A DNA stretch of 13,312 nt, taken from NCBI GenBank assembly GCA_903913355.1, contig CAIWKU010000357.1:1-13312 (forward strand), given 5' to 3'. The position numbers and the translations under genes were made by a program. The notes under the pieces are model-generated. The model ran no database searches and had not been told where the DNA came from. It saw only the letters and a program-made list of their open reading frames with translations. Numbering within the stretch: position 1 is the first letter of the stretch; each line of letters opens with the position of its first letter. Of this stretch, positions 1-8,159 are shown piece by piece. The DNA comes from an uncultured Bacteroidota bacterium. Lineage in GTDB: Bacteria > Bacteroidota > Bacteroidia > Chitinophagales > Chitinophagaceae.

Positions 1-13
1 ATCTTTACAAAAT

Positions 14-634
14 ATGTCAGGTTATCTTCTGTCAATTTCGTTTTTTCAAGAATGCCTACAATGGCTGGAGCGATGGGATGCCTATCTGTTTTTGAAAATA
101 AATACAGTATGGACCAACCCTGTTCTCGACAGTATTTATCCCTGGTGGCGGGATGCGAATGCCTGGATTCCTCTTTATTTATTTCTGCTGCTTTTTGCCA
201 TCATGAATTTTAAAAAGAAAGCATTCCCCTGGATACTATTTGCGGTGCTTACGTTAGTTCTGACCGATCAGTTGAATAGCACTTATATCAAAAACTGGGT
301 AGGCAGGTTACGTCCCTGTAGTGACCCCAATTTTATGGGGCATGTCAGGCTTTTGTTAAATAATTGTTCGGGGGGCTTTAGCTTCCCATCTTCACATGCT
401 GTCAATCATTTTGGGTTTGCCATGTTTGTTTTTCTCACATTACGCCCCATATTTAAAAAATGGGGGTATCTTTTGTTTTTCTGGGCAGGGAGCATCGTGT
501 ATGGTCAGGTATATGTGGGTGTCCATTATCCCATAGATGTATTCTGTGGTAGTATATTGGGATGTTTACTTGGGTATATGATGGCAACTATTTTTAATAA
601 AAAGATCGGGTTATTGAATACGGATATGCTTTAA
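14..634 (+). CDS. PAP2-family membrane phosphatase (lipid or undecaprenyl-pyrophosphate phosphatase-like)
   Basis: A 206-residue polytopic membrane protein of the PAP2 / type 2 phosphatidic acid phosphatase superfamily, which removes phosphate from lipid phosphates or pyrophosphates on the periplasmic side of the inner membrane. The three family motifs are visible: K93-x6-R100-P101, then PSSH at 125-128, then H171-YPI-D175. Hydrophobic segments lie near residues 51-64, 71-85, 132-144, 151-163 and 177-194. In the third motif the usual SR before H-x3-D is replaced by G164-Q165, so the expected phosphate-binding arginine is missing. The ATG at 14 gives a normal-length protein, but upstream DNA is almost absent, so the promoter cannot be judged. 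The glycosyltransferase gene starts 9 bp after the stop, suggesting a shared transcript. Substrate is not readable: undecaprenyl-PP, lipid A and phosphatidylglycerol phosphate are all possible. Confidence 0.9.
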   Translation: MSGYLLSISFFQECLQWLERWDAYLFLKINTVWTNPVLDSIYPWWRDANAWIPLYLFLLLFAIMNFKKKAFPWILFAVLTLVLTDQLNSTYIKNWVGRLRPCSDPNFMGHVRLLLNNCSGGFSFPSSHAVNHFGFAMFVFLTLRPIFKKWGYLLFFWAGSIVYGQVYVGVHYPIDVFCGSILGCLLGYMMATIFNKKIGLLNTDML

Positions 635-643
635 TTTACGGAC

Positions 644-2314
644 ATGATTAGCCAACGTTCAGTTTTAATGATTCTAGCTCTTTGCGTGATTACCTATTTG
701 TTGGGTATGACCCTGGTTCCTCTCATGGACATTGATGCTTCACAATATGCTTCAATTAGCAGGGAAATGCTGGCAAACAAAAGCTACCTCAAACTATATG
801 ATCTGGGGATAGATTATCTGGATAAACCACCGATGCTGTTCTGGTTATCTGTTATCAGCATGAAATTATTCGGGGTACACGATTGGGCCTACCGCTTGCC
901 TTCTTTACTGTTTGCCATATTATCCGTGTATAGTACCTATCAATTGGCAAAGGTATTTTACCGTAAAGAGATTGCTCAGTTAAGTGCACTGGTATTGGCC
1001 AGCTCTCAGGCGATGTTTCTGATTACACATGATGTTCGTTGTGATACTATGTTAATGGGCTGGGTAATTTTCAGCATCTGGCAAATGGCTGAATGGTATA
1101 AAAATGGGGGATGGAAACATTTTCTGCTGGCATTTATTGGTATTGCCGGTGGAATGATGACAAAAGGCCCTATTGCCTTGATGGTTCCGGCTTTTGCATT
1201 CGTGCCACATTTTATACTGCAAAGAAACTGGAAACAATTGTTTCGTTGGGAGTATATACTGGGCTTATTAATTATTGGCATATTGCTGATACCCATGAGT
1301 ATTGGATTGTACCAGCAATTTGATCTGCATCCGGGGAAACTGATTAATGGTGTTCCGATCAAATCGGGGCTTCGTTTTTATTACTGGACACAAAGTTTTG
1401 GAAGATATACAGGTGAAAATGTATTTCATGAAATGAGCTATTTCACTTTTCTTCTGGAAAATATGCTTTGGAGTTTTTTGCCCTGGATATTTTGTTTTTT
1501 GTTGGGACTTGTATTTTCCTTGATAGAACTGGTCAAAAAGAAATTCCGCATCGAGGCAAAAGAGGAGTGGATCAGTACCGGTGGTTTTATGGTAACCTAT
1601 TGTATTCTGGCAAGAAGCCAGGCACAATTGCCACATTATATTTTTGTTGTGTTTCCTTTGGCAGCGATTGTAACAGCAAGGTTTTTATATCGGTTATTTT
1701 ATACAGGGGAATTGCTCAGGTGGAAACGGCCTTTGTTAATACTACATGCCGTCATCTTTTCTTTGCTTTGGGCAGCTGTGATCGTATTAATGGCCTGGCC
1801 TTTTGAACAAGTGCCTAAATATGTGGCCGGTATAGCCGGTTTTTGTTTTGTATTTTTTCTGTTATTAATGGGCTCCCGTAAAAAAAGCTTTCCTATGCAT
1901 CTTGAACTGGCTTTTTTTACAATTATTGGAGTGAATGTTTTTCTGAATACTGCTTTTTATCCATCCTTATTAAAATACCAGTTGGGTAATGACGCTGCTG
2001 CATTTATTAAAGATCAGCATATACCCAAACAGGATCTCAGTATCTATGGAATAGGTGCGGGTGGTTCCTTTTATTTTTATAATGATTACCTGTTCAACAC
2101 CAAAAAAAGCCCCCATGATTTTCAGGAAAATGAAATCGTGTTAACGGCCAAAGACAGTTTACCGGTATTTCAGCAACTATTTCCTAAACTTAAAATAATG
2201 CATGAGGGAAACCATTTTGGGGTTTCACAGCTAACTTTGCCTTTTCTGAATCCCGAAACAAGGGAAAAGGAATTGCCCAAATACCTGATCATCGACCTTA
2301 GCGGGAATCGATGA
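644..2314 (+). CDS. ArnT-like GT39-family glycosyltransferase (GT-C fold membrane protein)
   Basis: A 556-residue integral membrane protein of the GT39/PMT-like (ArnT) superfamily. These enzymes take a sugar from a polyprenyl-phosphate carrier and transfer it to lipid A, protein or glycan in the periplasm. Family signs are an acidic pair in the first periplasmic loop (D29, D31 in MDIDASQYA), the DKPP motif at 60-63 followed by a helix, an HDVRCD segment at 129-134, and TKGP at 173-176. About ten to twelve hydrophobic helices run through residues 1-440, followed by a soluble C-terminal domain (about 445-556), the usual GT39 layout. The ATG start is 9 bp after the PAP2 stop, which fits cotranscription and a shared polyprenyl-phosphate theme: the phosphatase could recycle or prepare the lipid. 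Acceptor and sugar are not predictable. It is not called arnT because no aminoarabinose synthesis genes are nearby. Confidence 0.9.
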   Translation: MISQRSVLMILALCVITYLLGMTLVPLMDIDASQYASISREMLANKSYLKLYDLGIDYLDKPPMLFWLSVISMKLFGVHDWAYRLPSLLFAILSVYSTYQLAKVFYRKEIAQLSALVLASSQAMFLITHDVRCDTMLMGWVIFSIWQMAEWYKNGGWKHFLLAFIGIAGGMMTKGPIALMVPAFAFVPHFILQRNWKQLFRWEYILGLLIIGILLIPMSIGLYQQFDLHPGKLINGVPIKSGLRFYYWTQSFGRYTGENVFHEMSYFTFLLENMLWSFLPWIFCFLLGLVFSLIELVKKKFRIEAKEEWISTGGFMVTYCILARSQAQLPHYIFVVFPLAAIVTARFLYRLFYTGELLRWKRPLLILHAVIFSLLWAAVIVLMAWPFEQVPKYVAGIAGFCFVFFLLLMGSRKKSFPMHLELAFFTIIGVNVFLNTAFYPSLLKYQLGNDAAAFIKDQHIPKQDLSIYGIGAGGSFYFYNDYLFNTKKSPHDFQENEIVLTAKDSLPVFQQLFPKLKIMHEGNHFGVSQLTLPFLNPETREKELPKYLIIDLSGNR

Positions 2315-2352
2315 GGTAATTGGAGCCTATTTGATTAGATTTGGCAAAATCC

Positions 2353-3645
2353 ATGACAGAAATCCTTATCATATTAGTACTGGTCATCATTAATGGATTA
2401 TTCTCTATGGCCGAGATCGCTTTGATTTCTGCCAGAAAAGCAAGACTCGAAGCCCAGGCCTTAAAGGGCGACCCGGATGCTAAAAGAGCACTCAACCTGG
2501 CTAATCACCCCGATACTTTTTTATCAACTGTACAAATAGGGATTACCGTAATCGGGGTATTCACGGGGATTTATTCCGGCGACAGGTTTAAGCAACCCCT
2601 TCAACAATGGCTGTCTGGTTTTGAACTTACCAAACAATATAGTGCCACCATTGCAACAGTATGTATTGTAATCATACTTACTTATTTATCCCTGGTTTTG
2701 GGGGAGTTGGTTCCTAAGAGGATCGGATTAAGTGACCCTGAAAAAATAGCGAAGGCAGTTGCCGGTCCTATGCGTTTTATCAGTTGGATCATGCACCCCT
2801 TTATTTGGTTATTAAGCAAGTCGGCCCATTTCATTGTCAGTTTACTGAAAATAAAAGATAATGAGAACCAGGTAACCGAAGAAGAGATTAAAGCCATCAT
2901 CAGCGAAGGAACGGAGCAGGGTGCGATAGAAGAAGCAGAACAGGAGATTATTGAAAGGGTATTTCATCTGAGCGACAGGAATATCACCTCATTGATGACG
3001 CATCGCACAGATATTATCTGGCTGAATGGTAACAAAACTGTTGAAGAACTGAAAGAGGAATTGTCTGATATGATCCATTCTGTATACCCGGTATGTGAGC
3101 GTACGATTGACCAGATCAAGGGCGTGGTTTCGATCAAGGACCTTTTTTCTGCACAAGATGGGGCAACTGTGTTTTCCATTATGAAACCGGCGATGTATGT
3201 TCCTGAAAACAATACCGCTTACCAGGTATTGGAAAAATTCAGACAAACCAAAATCCACCAGTGTTTTATTGTGGATGAATATGGAACTGTATTGGGGTTA
3301 ATGACCTTAAATGATATTCTCGAAGCCATAGTAGGAGATATACCTCAGGAAGAAGATGAGGATTTTGGTATTACCAAAAGAGCAGATGGCAGCTACCTGA
3401 TTGATGCCCAGATGCCCTTCTATGATTTTTTATCTCATTTTGATAAAACGGAATGGATGCTGGAAGGCGATCAGGATTTTGATACCCTCGCCGGATTCAT
3501 TATTCATCAGTTGGAGCGAATACCCGCTACCGGCGATAAACTCGAATGGAAAGTATTTACCTTTGAAATCGTTGATATGGATAATCACCGAATTGACAAA
3601 GTACTGGTATCGACTGAAGAACCTTTAGACCTGGGTCATGCTTAA
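2353..3645 (+). CDS. Hemolysin-family CNNM/CorC transporter-like protein (DUF21 + CBS pair + CorC_HlyC)
   Basis: A 430-residue membrane protein of the CNNM/CorC ('hemolysin family') group, associated in characterised members with Mg2+/Co2+ efflux or homeostasis. The N-terminal DUF21/CNNM domain (about 1-180) carries the typical FSMAEIALISARK start, an STVQIGIT helix and the GELVPKRIGL motif. It is followed by EEEIKAIISEG and an acidic helix, two CBS domains (about 205-330, containing FIVDEYGTVLGLMTLNDILEAIVGDI) and a C-terminal CorC_HlyC domain (about 340-420, with DFDTLAGFI). I chose ATG 2353 rather than the in-frame TTG at 2341 because it puts the hydrophobic helix at residue 3, as in the family; the alternative adds four residues. 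The gene lies 38 bp after the glycosyltransferase and may be read with it. Its stop overlaps the stop of the convergent DUF6702-like gene. Haemolysis is only a historical name. Confidence 0.93.
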   Translation: MTEILIILVLVIINGLFSMAEIALISARKARLEAQALKGDPDAKRALNLANHPDTFLSTVQIGITVIGVFTGIYSGDRFKQPLQQWLSGFELTKQYSATIATVCIVIILTYLSLVLGELVPKRIGLSDPEKIAKAVAGPMRFISWIMHPFIWLLSKSAHFIVSLLKIKDNENQVTEEEIKAIISEGTEQGAIEEAEQEIIERVFHLSDRNITSLMTHRTDIIWLNGNKTVEELKEELSDMIHSVYPVCERTIDQIKGVVSIKDLFSAQDGATVFSIMKPAMYVPENNTAYQVLEKFRQTKIHQCFIVDEYGTVLGLMTLNDILEAIVGDIPQEEDEDFGITKRADGSYLIDAQMPFYDFLSHFDKTEWMLEGDQDFDTLAGFIIHQLERIPATGDKLEWKVFTFEIVDMDNHRIDKVLVSTEEPLDLGHA

Positions 3646-4130
3646 AAATCAAATACTGCGATCGTTTTCGGATAATCCAGTTTCCAGCTTTTCTCGGTCC
3701 CCTTGCTTTTAACATGGAAAATATTGGTCTGACTACTCTCATAATCATATAACATACTGCAATCCACTTCCAGCTTTTTGACTTCCGGTATTTTTGCTAT
3801 TTCAAAATAACTCCAGGCACTTTCTTTTTGTATCTCATAGCCAATAAAGGAAAATGAAACCGGTTTCCCATTGATCTTGATATGCAATTTCTGACTAATA
3901 TAATTGCTGATCTGTTTATCAATAAATGCTTTATCTGTTGGGGTATTGATATCTATTTTACCGGGGGTATATTTTCGAAGTGTCTTTTCCAGGTCTTCAG
4001 TAAATACCCTTACACTGATTTCAACGGTTTCCGCTTTTGCATTATGATTGATTTCAATCACGGATACAAAAAAAGGGTGTAACAGGGCAATTAGTCCTGT
4101 GGTTATCCATTGAACCATTATATTTACCAT
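3642..4130 (-). CDS. DUF6702-like exported protein of unknown function
   Basis: A 162-residue protein that I match from memory to DUF6702, a family common in Bacteroidota. The hydrophobic N-terminus (about 5-17) is followed by HPFFVSVIEINHNAKAETVEIS, here split as HPFFVSVIEINH and NAKAETVEISV, the family's most recognisable segment. A 'VFTEDLEKTLRK' stretch and a beta-rich C-terminus follow. The N-terminal segment probably acts as a signal peptide or anchor, placing the domain in the periplasm with His18 close to the mature N-terminus. Met5 is an alternative start. The gene diverges from the HupE/UreJ-like gene across 55 bp. In Proteobacteria, longer HupE/UreJ-like proteins have an N-terminal exported domain beginning 'AH(P)..' ahead of the permease, so this protein may be the separate periplasmic partner of its divergent neighbour (inference). 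No catalytic motif is visible. Confidence 0.8.
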   Translation of the reverse strand: MVNIMVQWITTGLIALLHPFFVSVIEINHNAKAETVEISVRVFTEDLEKTLRKYTPGKIDINTPTDKAFIDKQISNYISQKLHIKINGKPVSFSFIGYEIQKESAWSYFEIAKIPEVKKLEVDCSMLYDYESSQTNIFHVKSKGTEKSWKLDYPKTIAVFDF

Positions 4131-4185
4131 TCAACCATGATTTTTTTTCCAGTACAAATGTCATCATTAATTTGACTTATCGCAC

Positions 4186-4764
4186 ATGAATGATTTCAAT
4201 TTATATTTTGAGATAGGGTTCCGGCATATAGCCGACCTGAAGGGCTATGACCATATCCTTTTTGTAATGGCGCTCTGTTTGCGCTATGAATTTACCGACT
4301 GGCGAAAATTACTCATTCTGGTAACGGCATTTACCATCGGTCATTCTATTACACTGGCATTGAGCGTATTTAACCTGGTATCTTATTCTGTTAAATGGAT
4401 CGAGTTTCTGATACCGGTTACTATCGTGCTGACTACCATCAGTAATGTGTTTGTGAAGAAGTTTGTTTTTAAATCAAAATTCCCGCTTATTTATTTTTTA
4501 GCCCTGTTTTTTGGTCTGGTGCATGGTTTGGGGTTTAGTAATTACCTGAAAAGCCTATTGGGTACTGATCATAGTGTGGTTTGGCAATTGCTGGCATTTA
4601 ATATTGGGCTGGAAGCCGGACAGCTCATCATCGTTCTTTGTGTATTGTTAATATCTTTAGTGTTTACCCGCATACTCAGATGCAGCCGGAGAGAATATAT
4701 TTTGTATTTTTCAGGCGGCATTTTTGCAGTTGCGTTGCAAATGGCTATTGAAAGAATTCCATAA
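4186..4764 (+). CDS. HupE/UreJ-like membrane permease (HupE_UreJ_2 type)
   Basis: A 192-residue membrane protein with five or six hydrophobic segments and the conserved signature of the HupE/UreJ_2 family. Visible motifs are GFRHIADLKGYDHILF at 11-26, TIGHSITLAL at 50-59, FGLVHGLGFS at 109-118 and NIGLEAGQ at 139-146. The intramembrane His/Asp/Glu residues (H14, D22, H23, H53, H113, E143) are those expected to bind metal. HupE and UreJ relatives are implicated in nickel transport for hydrogenase or urease, but neither enzyme is encoded here, so the Bacteroidota role and metal are open. ATG 4186 is chosen because the family motif begins ten residues later. The zinc metallopeptidase gene starts 15 bp after the stop and is probably cotranscribed; the divergent DUF6702-like gene shares the 55-bp upstream region. 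Confidence 0.88.
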   Translation: MNDFNLYFEIGFRHIADLKGYDHILFVMALCLRYEFTDWRKLLILVTAFTIGHSITLALSVFNLVSYSVKWIEFLIPVTIVLTTISNVFVKKFVFKSKFPLIYFLALFFGLVHGLGFSNYLKSLLGTDHSVVWQLLAFNIGLEAGQLIIVLCVLLISLVFTRILRCSRREYILYFSGGIFAVALQMAIERIP

Positions 4765-4779
4765 TAAACCAAAATAACA

Positions 4780-7209
4780 ATGAGAAAAATCGCTTTTCTG
4801 GGTATGGTATTGGGTTTTGTATTGCAGTTATCTGCACAAAACATCATGAATAACCCAACTTCGAACCATGGTAATAAGTTTGAACAACTGGGTACCATAC
4901 TGCCTACTCCCAATGAGTATCGAACAGCCAGTGGTGCCCCCGGAACAAAATACTGGCAGCAAAGGGCCGATTATGATATCAAGTGTGAACTGGATGAGCC
5001 AAATTTTAAATTGAAAGGAAGCGAAACGGTTACTTACTATAATAATTCTCCCGATGTGTTAACCTATTTATGGCTTCAGTTAGATGAAAACCAGCATAGT
5101 ACGGTGAATAACGCAAATTATCAAAGTTCCAGTACGCTGCCCCGTTCAGTTAGTACGGGTATGATTGATCAGTTAGAATCGCAGAAAGTGGATAATGGAT
5201 ATGGTGAGATCATTTCAAAAATCACGGATATTACCGGGAAGCCTTTGAAATACATCATTAATAAAACCATGATGCGCATTGATCTTCCTACGCAGTTGAA
5301 ACCCGGACAAAAAATCGTGTTCAATATTGACTGGTCTTATAAAGTATCCAATAAATCAGTGATGGGAGGAAGAGGTGGATATGAAATTTTCTCTGAAGAT
5401 GGTAATGCTCTTTTTACTATGACACAATGGTTCCCAAGACTATGTGTGTACAGTGATTTTCAGGGATGGCAGAATCACCAGTTTGCCGGAACAGGAGAGT
5501 TTGCATTGGCATTTGGTAATTATACTGTTGCAATTACAGTTCCTGCTGACCATGTAATCATGGGTACCGGAGAGTGCCAGAATTATGCACAGGTATTATC
5601 GCCTGCCCAACAGGCTCGCTGGGCAAAAGCACAGGTAGCCAAAGAACCTACAGAAGTGGTTACCCTGGCCGAAGCAGTGGCAGCAGAAAAGCAAAAAAGT
5701 AAGCAAAAGAAAACCTGGATATTCAAAGCCCAGAATGTAAGAGATTTTGCATGGGCAGCCAGCCGCAAATTTGTTTGGGATGCAATGCCTGCCTATATAG
5801 AGGGAAAGAAAGTAATGTGTATGAGTGCATATGCAAAAGAAGCATATGGCCTGTATCGTAAATACTCTACCAAACTGGTAGCACATACGATTAAAACCTA
5901 TTCTAAATTTTCTATTCCTTATCCCTACCCAGTGGCACAAAGTATTGAAGCCAATAATGGGATGGAATATCCAATGATTTGTTTTAATAACGGACGTACC
6001 GAAAAAGATGGTACGTATAGCGAGAATACAAAAAATGGAATGGTAGGTGTGATCATTCACGAAGTAGGGCATAATTTCTTCCCAATGATTGTGAATAGTG
6101 ATGAACGCCAATGGACCTGGATGGATGAGGGTTTGAATAGTTTTGTAGAATACCTTACAGAAGAACTGTATGATAATAAATTCCCTTCACGTCGGGGGCC
6201 AGCCTGGGGAATCGTAGATTATATGAAGTCGCCAAAGGAACAACTGGAACCGATCATGAGTAATAGTGAAAATATTATCAGCCTGGGTTCGAATGCCTAT
6301 GCGAAACCATCAGCGGGTCTGAATATTTTACGTGAAACCATTATGGGTCGTGAGCTGTTTGATTACGCATTTAAAGAATATGCAAGAAGATGGGCTTTCA
6401 AACACCCAACACCTGCAGATTTTTTCAGAACCATGGGTGATGCAAGTGGTGAGAACCTGGATTGGTTTTTTAGAGGTTGGTTTTTTGGGATTGAACCTTG
6501 TGACATTTCTATTGATAGCGTTCGTCATGCTGTATATGATCCCAATGCAACTCCTTCGGCAGGAGGTGGCGGTTTTGGCGGAAGAGGTGGTGCAAGACCC
6601 GGTGGATTTGGTGGCAATGGACCACGCGGAATTGCCAAACCATTGGTGAATCCTTTCGAAGACATTTCAAAAGTTCGTAACCGTACAGATAAAAATATTG
6701 TATTCTTAACAGATGCAGATACCAGCCTTCGTGATTTTTATTGGAAATATGACAGAGGTTTGGAGCCTTATGATTCTGTAACTAAACTACCTGCACCAAC
6801 TCCGGGAGCAGCAACTGCCCCTGAGCCACTGACGGATGCTGAAAAAGAAAAATACGGTAACGTGCATTTGTATGAGATTAGTTTCAGCAATAAAGGCGGT
6901 CTGGTGATGCCCATTATTGTAGAATTTACATTTGCAGATGGAACCAAAGAAACAGAAAGGATCCCTGCTCAGATATGGAGAAAGAATGAGAAAAACGTGA
7001 CCAAATTGTTTATGACAAAACAAAAAGCCGTAAGTATCCAGCTTGATCCTATGAAAGAAACAGCAGATATTGATGAAAGCAATAACAGCTGGCCAAAAAC
7101 AGATGTTACTGATAGATTTTCATTGTTCAAAGGCAGGGTTGCCGGCGGACGTGGTGGGGGCGGTGGTGCCCAGGGTTTAAACCCGATGCAGGCTGCACAA
7201 AAAAAATAG
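4780..7209 (+). CDS. Secreted M1-family zinc metallopeptidase
   Basis: An 809-residue protein of the M1 (gluzincin aminopeptidase) family. The signal peptide is MRKIAFLGMVLGFVLQLSAQ, so it acts in the periplasm or beyond. The zinc site is complete: H427-E428-VG-H431, then E450 after 18 residues in WMDEGLNSF. The substrate-binding loop is G394-M-E-Y-P, in place of the classic GAMEN, and Y507 is the probable transition-state tyrosine. An N-terminal beta domain occupies roughly 45-330, interrupted by an Ala/Lys-rich charged insert at about 280-312. Unusual are a Gly/Arg-rich insert at 595-617 and a Gly-rich tail at 785-809. The C-terminal beta domain between them resembles those of other Bacteroidota M1 proteins. 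It lies 15 bp downstream of the HupE/UreJ-like gene and ahead of a strong terminator. True aminopeptidase activity and substrate are not shown. Confidence 0.93.
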   Translation: MRKIAFLGMVLGFVLQLSAQNIMNNPTSNHGNKFEQLGTILPTPNEYRTASGAPGTKYWQQRADYDIKCELDEPNFKLKGSETVTYYNNSPDVLTYLWLQLDENQHSTVNNANYQSSSTLPRSVSTGMIDQLESQKVDNGYGEIISKITDITGKPLKYIINKTMMRIDLPTQLKPGQKIVFNIDWSYKVSNKSVMGGRGGYEIFSEDGNALFTMTQWFPRLCVYSDFQGWQNHQFAGTGEFALAFGNYTVAITVPADHVIMGTGECQNYAQVLSPAQQARWAKAQVAKEPTEVVTLAEAVAAEKQKSKQKKTWIFKAQNVRDFAWAASRKFVWDAMPAYIEGKKVMCMSAYAKEAYGLYRKYSTKLVAHTIKTYSKFSIPYPYPVAQSIEANNGMEYPMICFNNGRTEKDGTYSENTKNGMVGVIIHEVGHNFFPMIVNSDERQWTWMDEGLNSFVEYLTEELYDNKFPSRRGPAWGIVDYMKSPKEQLEPIMSNSENIISLGSNAYAKPSAGLNILRETIMGRELFDYAFKEYARRWAFKHPTPADFFRTMGDASGENLDWFFRGWFFGIEPCDISIDSVRHAVYDPNATPSAGGGGFGGRGGARPGGFGGNGPRGIAKPLVNPFEDISKVRNRTDKNIVFLTDADTSLRDFYWKYDRGLEPYDSVTKLPAPTPGAATAPEPLTDAEKEKYGNVHLYEISFSNKGGLVMPIIVEFTFADGTKETERIPAQIWRKNEKNVTKLFMTKQKAVSIQLDPMKETADIDESNNSWPKTDVTDRFSLFKGRVAGGRGGGGGAQGLNPMQAAQKK

Positions 7210-7227
7210 GCTAGCAAAACAAAATAT

Positions 7228-7260
7228 AAAGCCACTTGATTAATTTCAGGTGGCTTTTTA
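7228..7260 (+). terminator. Intrinsic terminator after the M1 peptidase gene
   Basis: AAAGCCAC at 7228-7235 pairs perfectly with GTGGCTTT at 7250-7257. The stem extends inward by one G-T wobble and three further pairs around a TTAATT-type loop, and a short T run follows. It sits 19 bp after the metallopeptidase stop and 12 bp before the next start, so the esterase pair probably has its own promoter or depends on read-through. Confidence 0.8.
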
Positions 7261-7271
7261 AATGAATATTT

Positions 7272-8087
7272 ATGAAGAAAATATTTCTGGTTAGCTTTTG
7301 GCTTCTGGTAGTCGTTTATGCTTTTGCGGGTAGGGTAGATACGGTATATATCTATAGCAAGGCATTGAAAAAGGAAACCCGTTTAGTAATCATAACACCA
7401 TCAGGCCTAAAAGAAAAAACCGACCATTTGCCAGTAGTTTACCTGCTTCATGGGTACAGTGGTAACTATAGCAGTTGGTTGCATGATGCACCCCAATTGA
7501 TTGCTAAATCAGATGAGCTGAATATGATCCTGGTTTGTCCTGATGGCGGCTATAGCAGTTGGTATTTTGATAGTCCAATCGATAGTACATTTCGGTATGA
7601 AACCTACATTACCACTGAGTTAATACCTTATATCGACCAAAAATATCTAACGATCCCGGATAGAAAATTTCGGGCTATTACAGGACTAAGTATGGGAGGC
7701 CATGGTGCTTTTTATCTGGCTTTTCGTCATAAAGACCTGTTTGGGTCAGCGGGAAGTATTTCTGGCGGGGTAGATATACGCCCTTTTCCAAAAAGCTGGC
7801 AATTAGACAAAGTATTGGGTAATCAGGAAGAGCATAAAGAGAATTGGGAAAAGAATACGGTGATCAACCTGGCAGATCAATTAAAAAACGGTGAACAAAA
7901 AATCACTTTTGATTGTGGAACGGCTGATTTTTTTCTGGTGGTTAACCGAAACCTTCACCAAAAATTACTGGACAAAAACATAGACCATGATTATGCCGAG
8001 CGACCCGGGCAGCATAATAAAGGGTATTGGGGGAATAGTATCGATTACCAGTTATTGTTTTTTAAAAAATATTTTACTGAGAAATAA
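7272..8087 (+). CDS. Secreted esterase, alpha/beta hydrolase (putative esterase / esterase D-like family), copy 1
   Basis: A 271-residue secreted hydrolase of the putative-esterase family (PF00756-type: esterase D, feruloyl esterases, mycolyltransferase-like). The signal peptide is about residues 1-19 (MKKIFLVSFWLLVVVYAFA). The catalytic triad is readable: nucleophile Ser140 in GLSMGGHG, Asp219 in FDCGTADF, and His248 in ERPGQHN. The oxyanion region is LLHGYSGN at 58-65, and the conserved CPDGGYSSWYFDSPID segment starts at 89. Length is normal. The only usable ATG is at 7272; an out-of-frame ATG at 7262 leads to a short dead frame. A second paralogous gene follows after 72 bp. The natural substrate (acylated polysaccharide, feruloyl ester, thioester or other) cannot be told from sequence, and no carbohydrate-active genes are close by. 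Confidence 0.9.
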   Translation: MKKIFLVSFWLLVVVYAFAGRVDTVYIYSKALKKETRLVIITPSGLKEKTDHLPVVYLLHGYSGNYSSWLHDAPQLIAKSDELNMILVCPDGGYSSWYFDSPIDSTFRYETYITTELIPYIDQKYLTIPDRKFRAITGLSMGGHGAFYLAFRHKDLFGSAGSISGGVDIRPFPKSWQLDKVLGNQEEHKENWEKNTVINLADQLKNGEQKITFDCGTADFFLVVNRNLHQKLLDKNIDHDYAERPGQHNKGYWGNSIDYQLLFFKKYFTEK

Positions 8088-8159
8088 GTAGTATAATGTA
8101 ATTTTTTCTATTATCAACAAACCTGCTTAACTCAACCTTTACAAAATAAAACCTACACA

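Noticed and set aside
2336..2343. TAGATTTG, an exact match to the Bacteroidota -7 box pattern TAnnTTTG, just before the CNNM/CorC-type gene
   Set aside because: No TTTG/TTG box is present at the proper distance upstream, and the box would leave only a few leader bases before ATG 2353. A chance match is as likely.
2341..2355. TTG at 2341 as the start of the CNNM/CorC-type gene
   Set aside because: The ATG four codons later gives the usual family N-terminus, with a hydrophobic helix directly after the start.
4131..4185. A -7-like TTAATTTG in the divergent DUF6702/HupE intergenic region
   Set aside because: It only approximates the consensus and lacks a convincing -33 partner. A promoter must exist here, but its position cannot be fixed.
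5596..6111. A 171-codon open frame on the minus strand
   Set aside because: It lies wholly inside the M1 peptidase gene, antisense to the zinc-site region. Its product is rich in Cys/His/Phe as expected from reading codons backwards, with no family signature.
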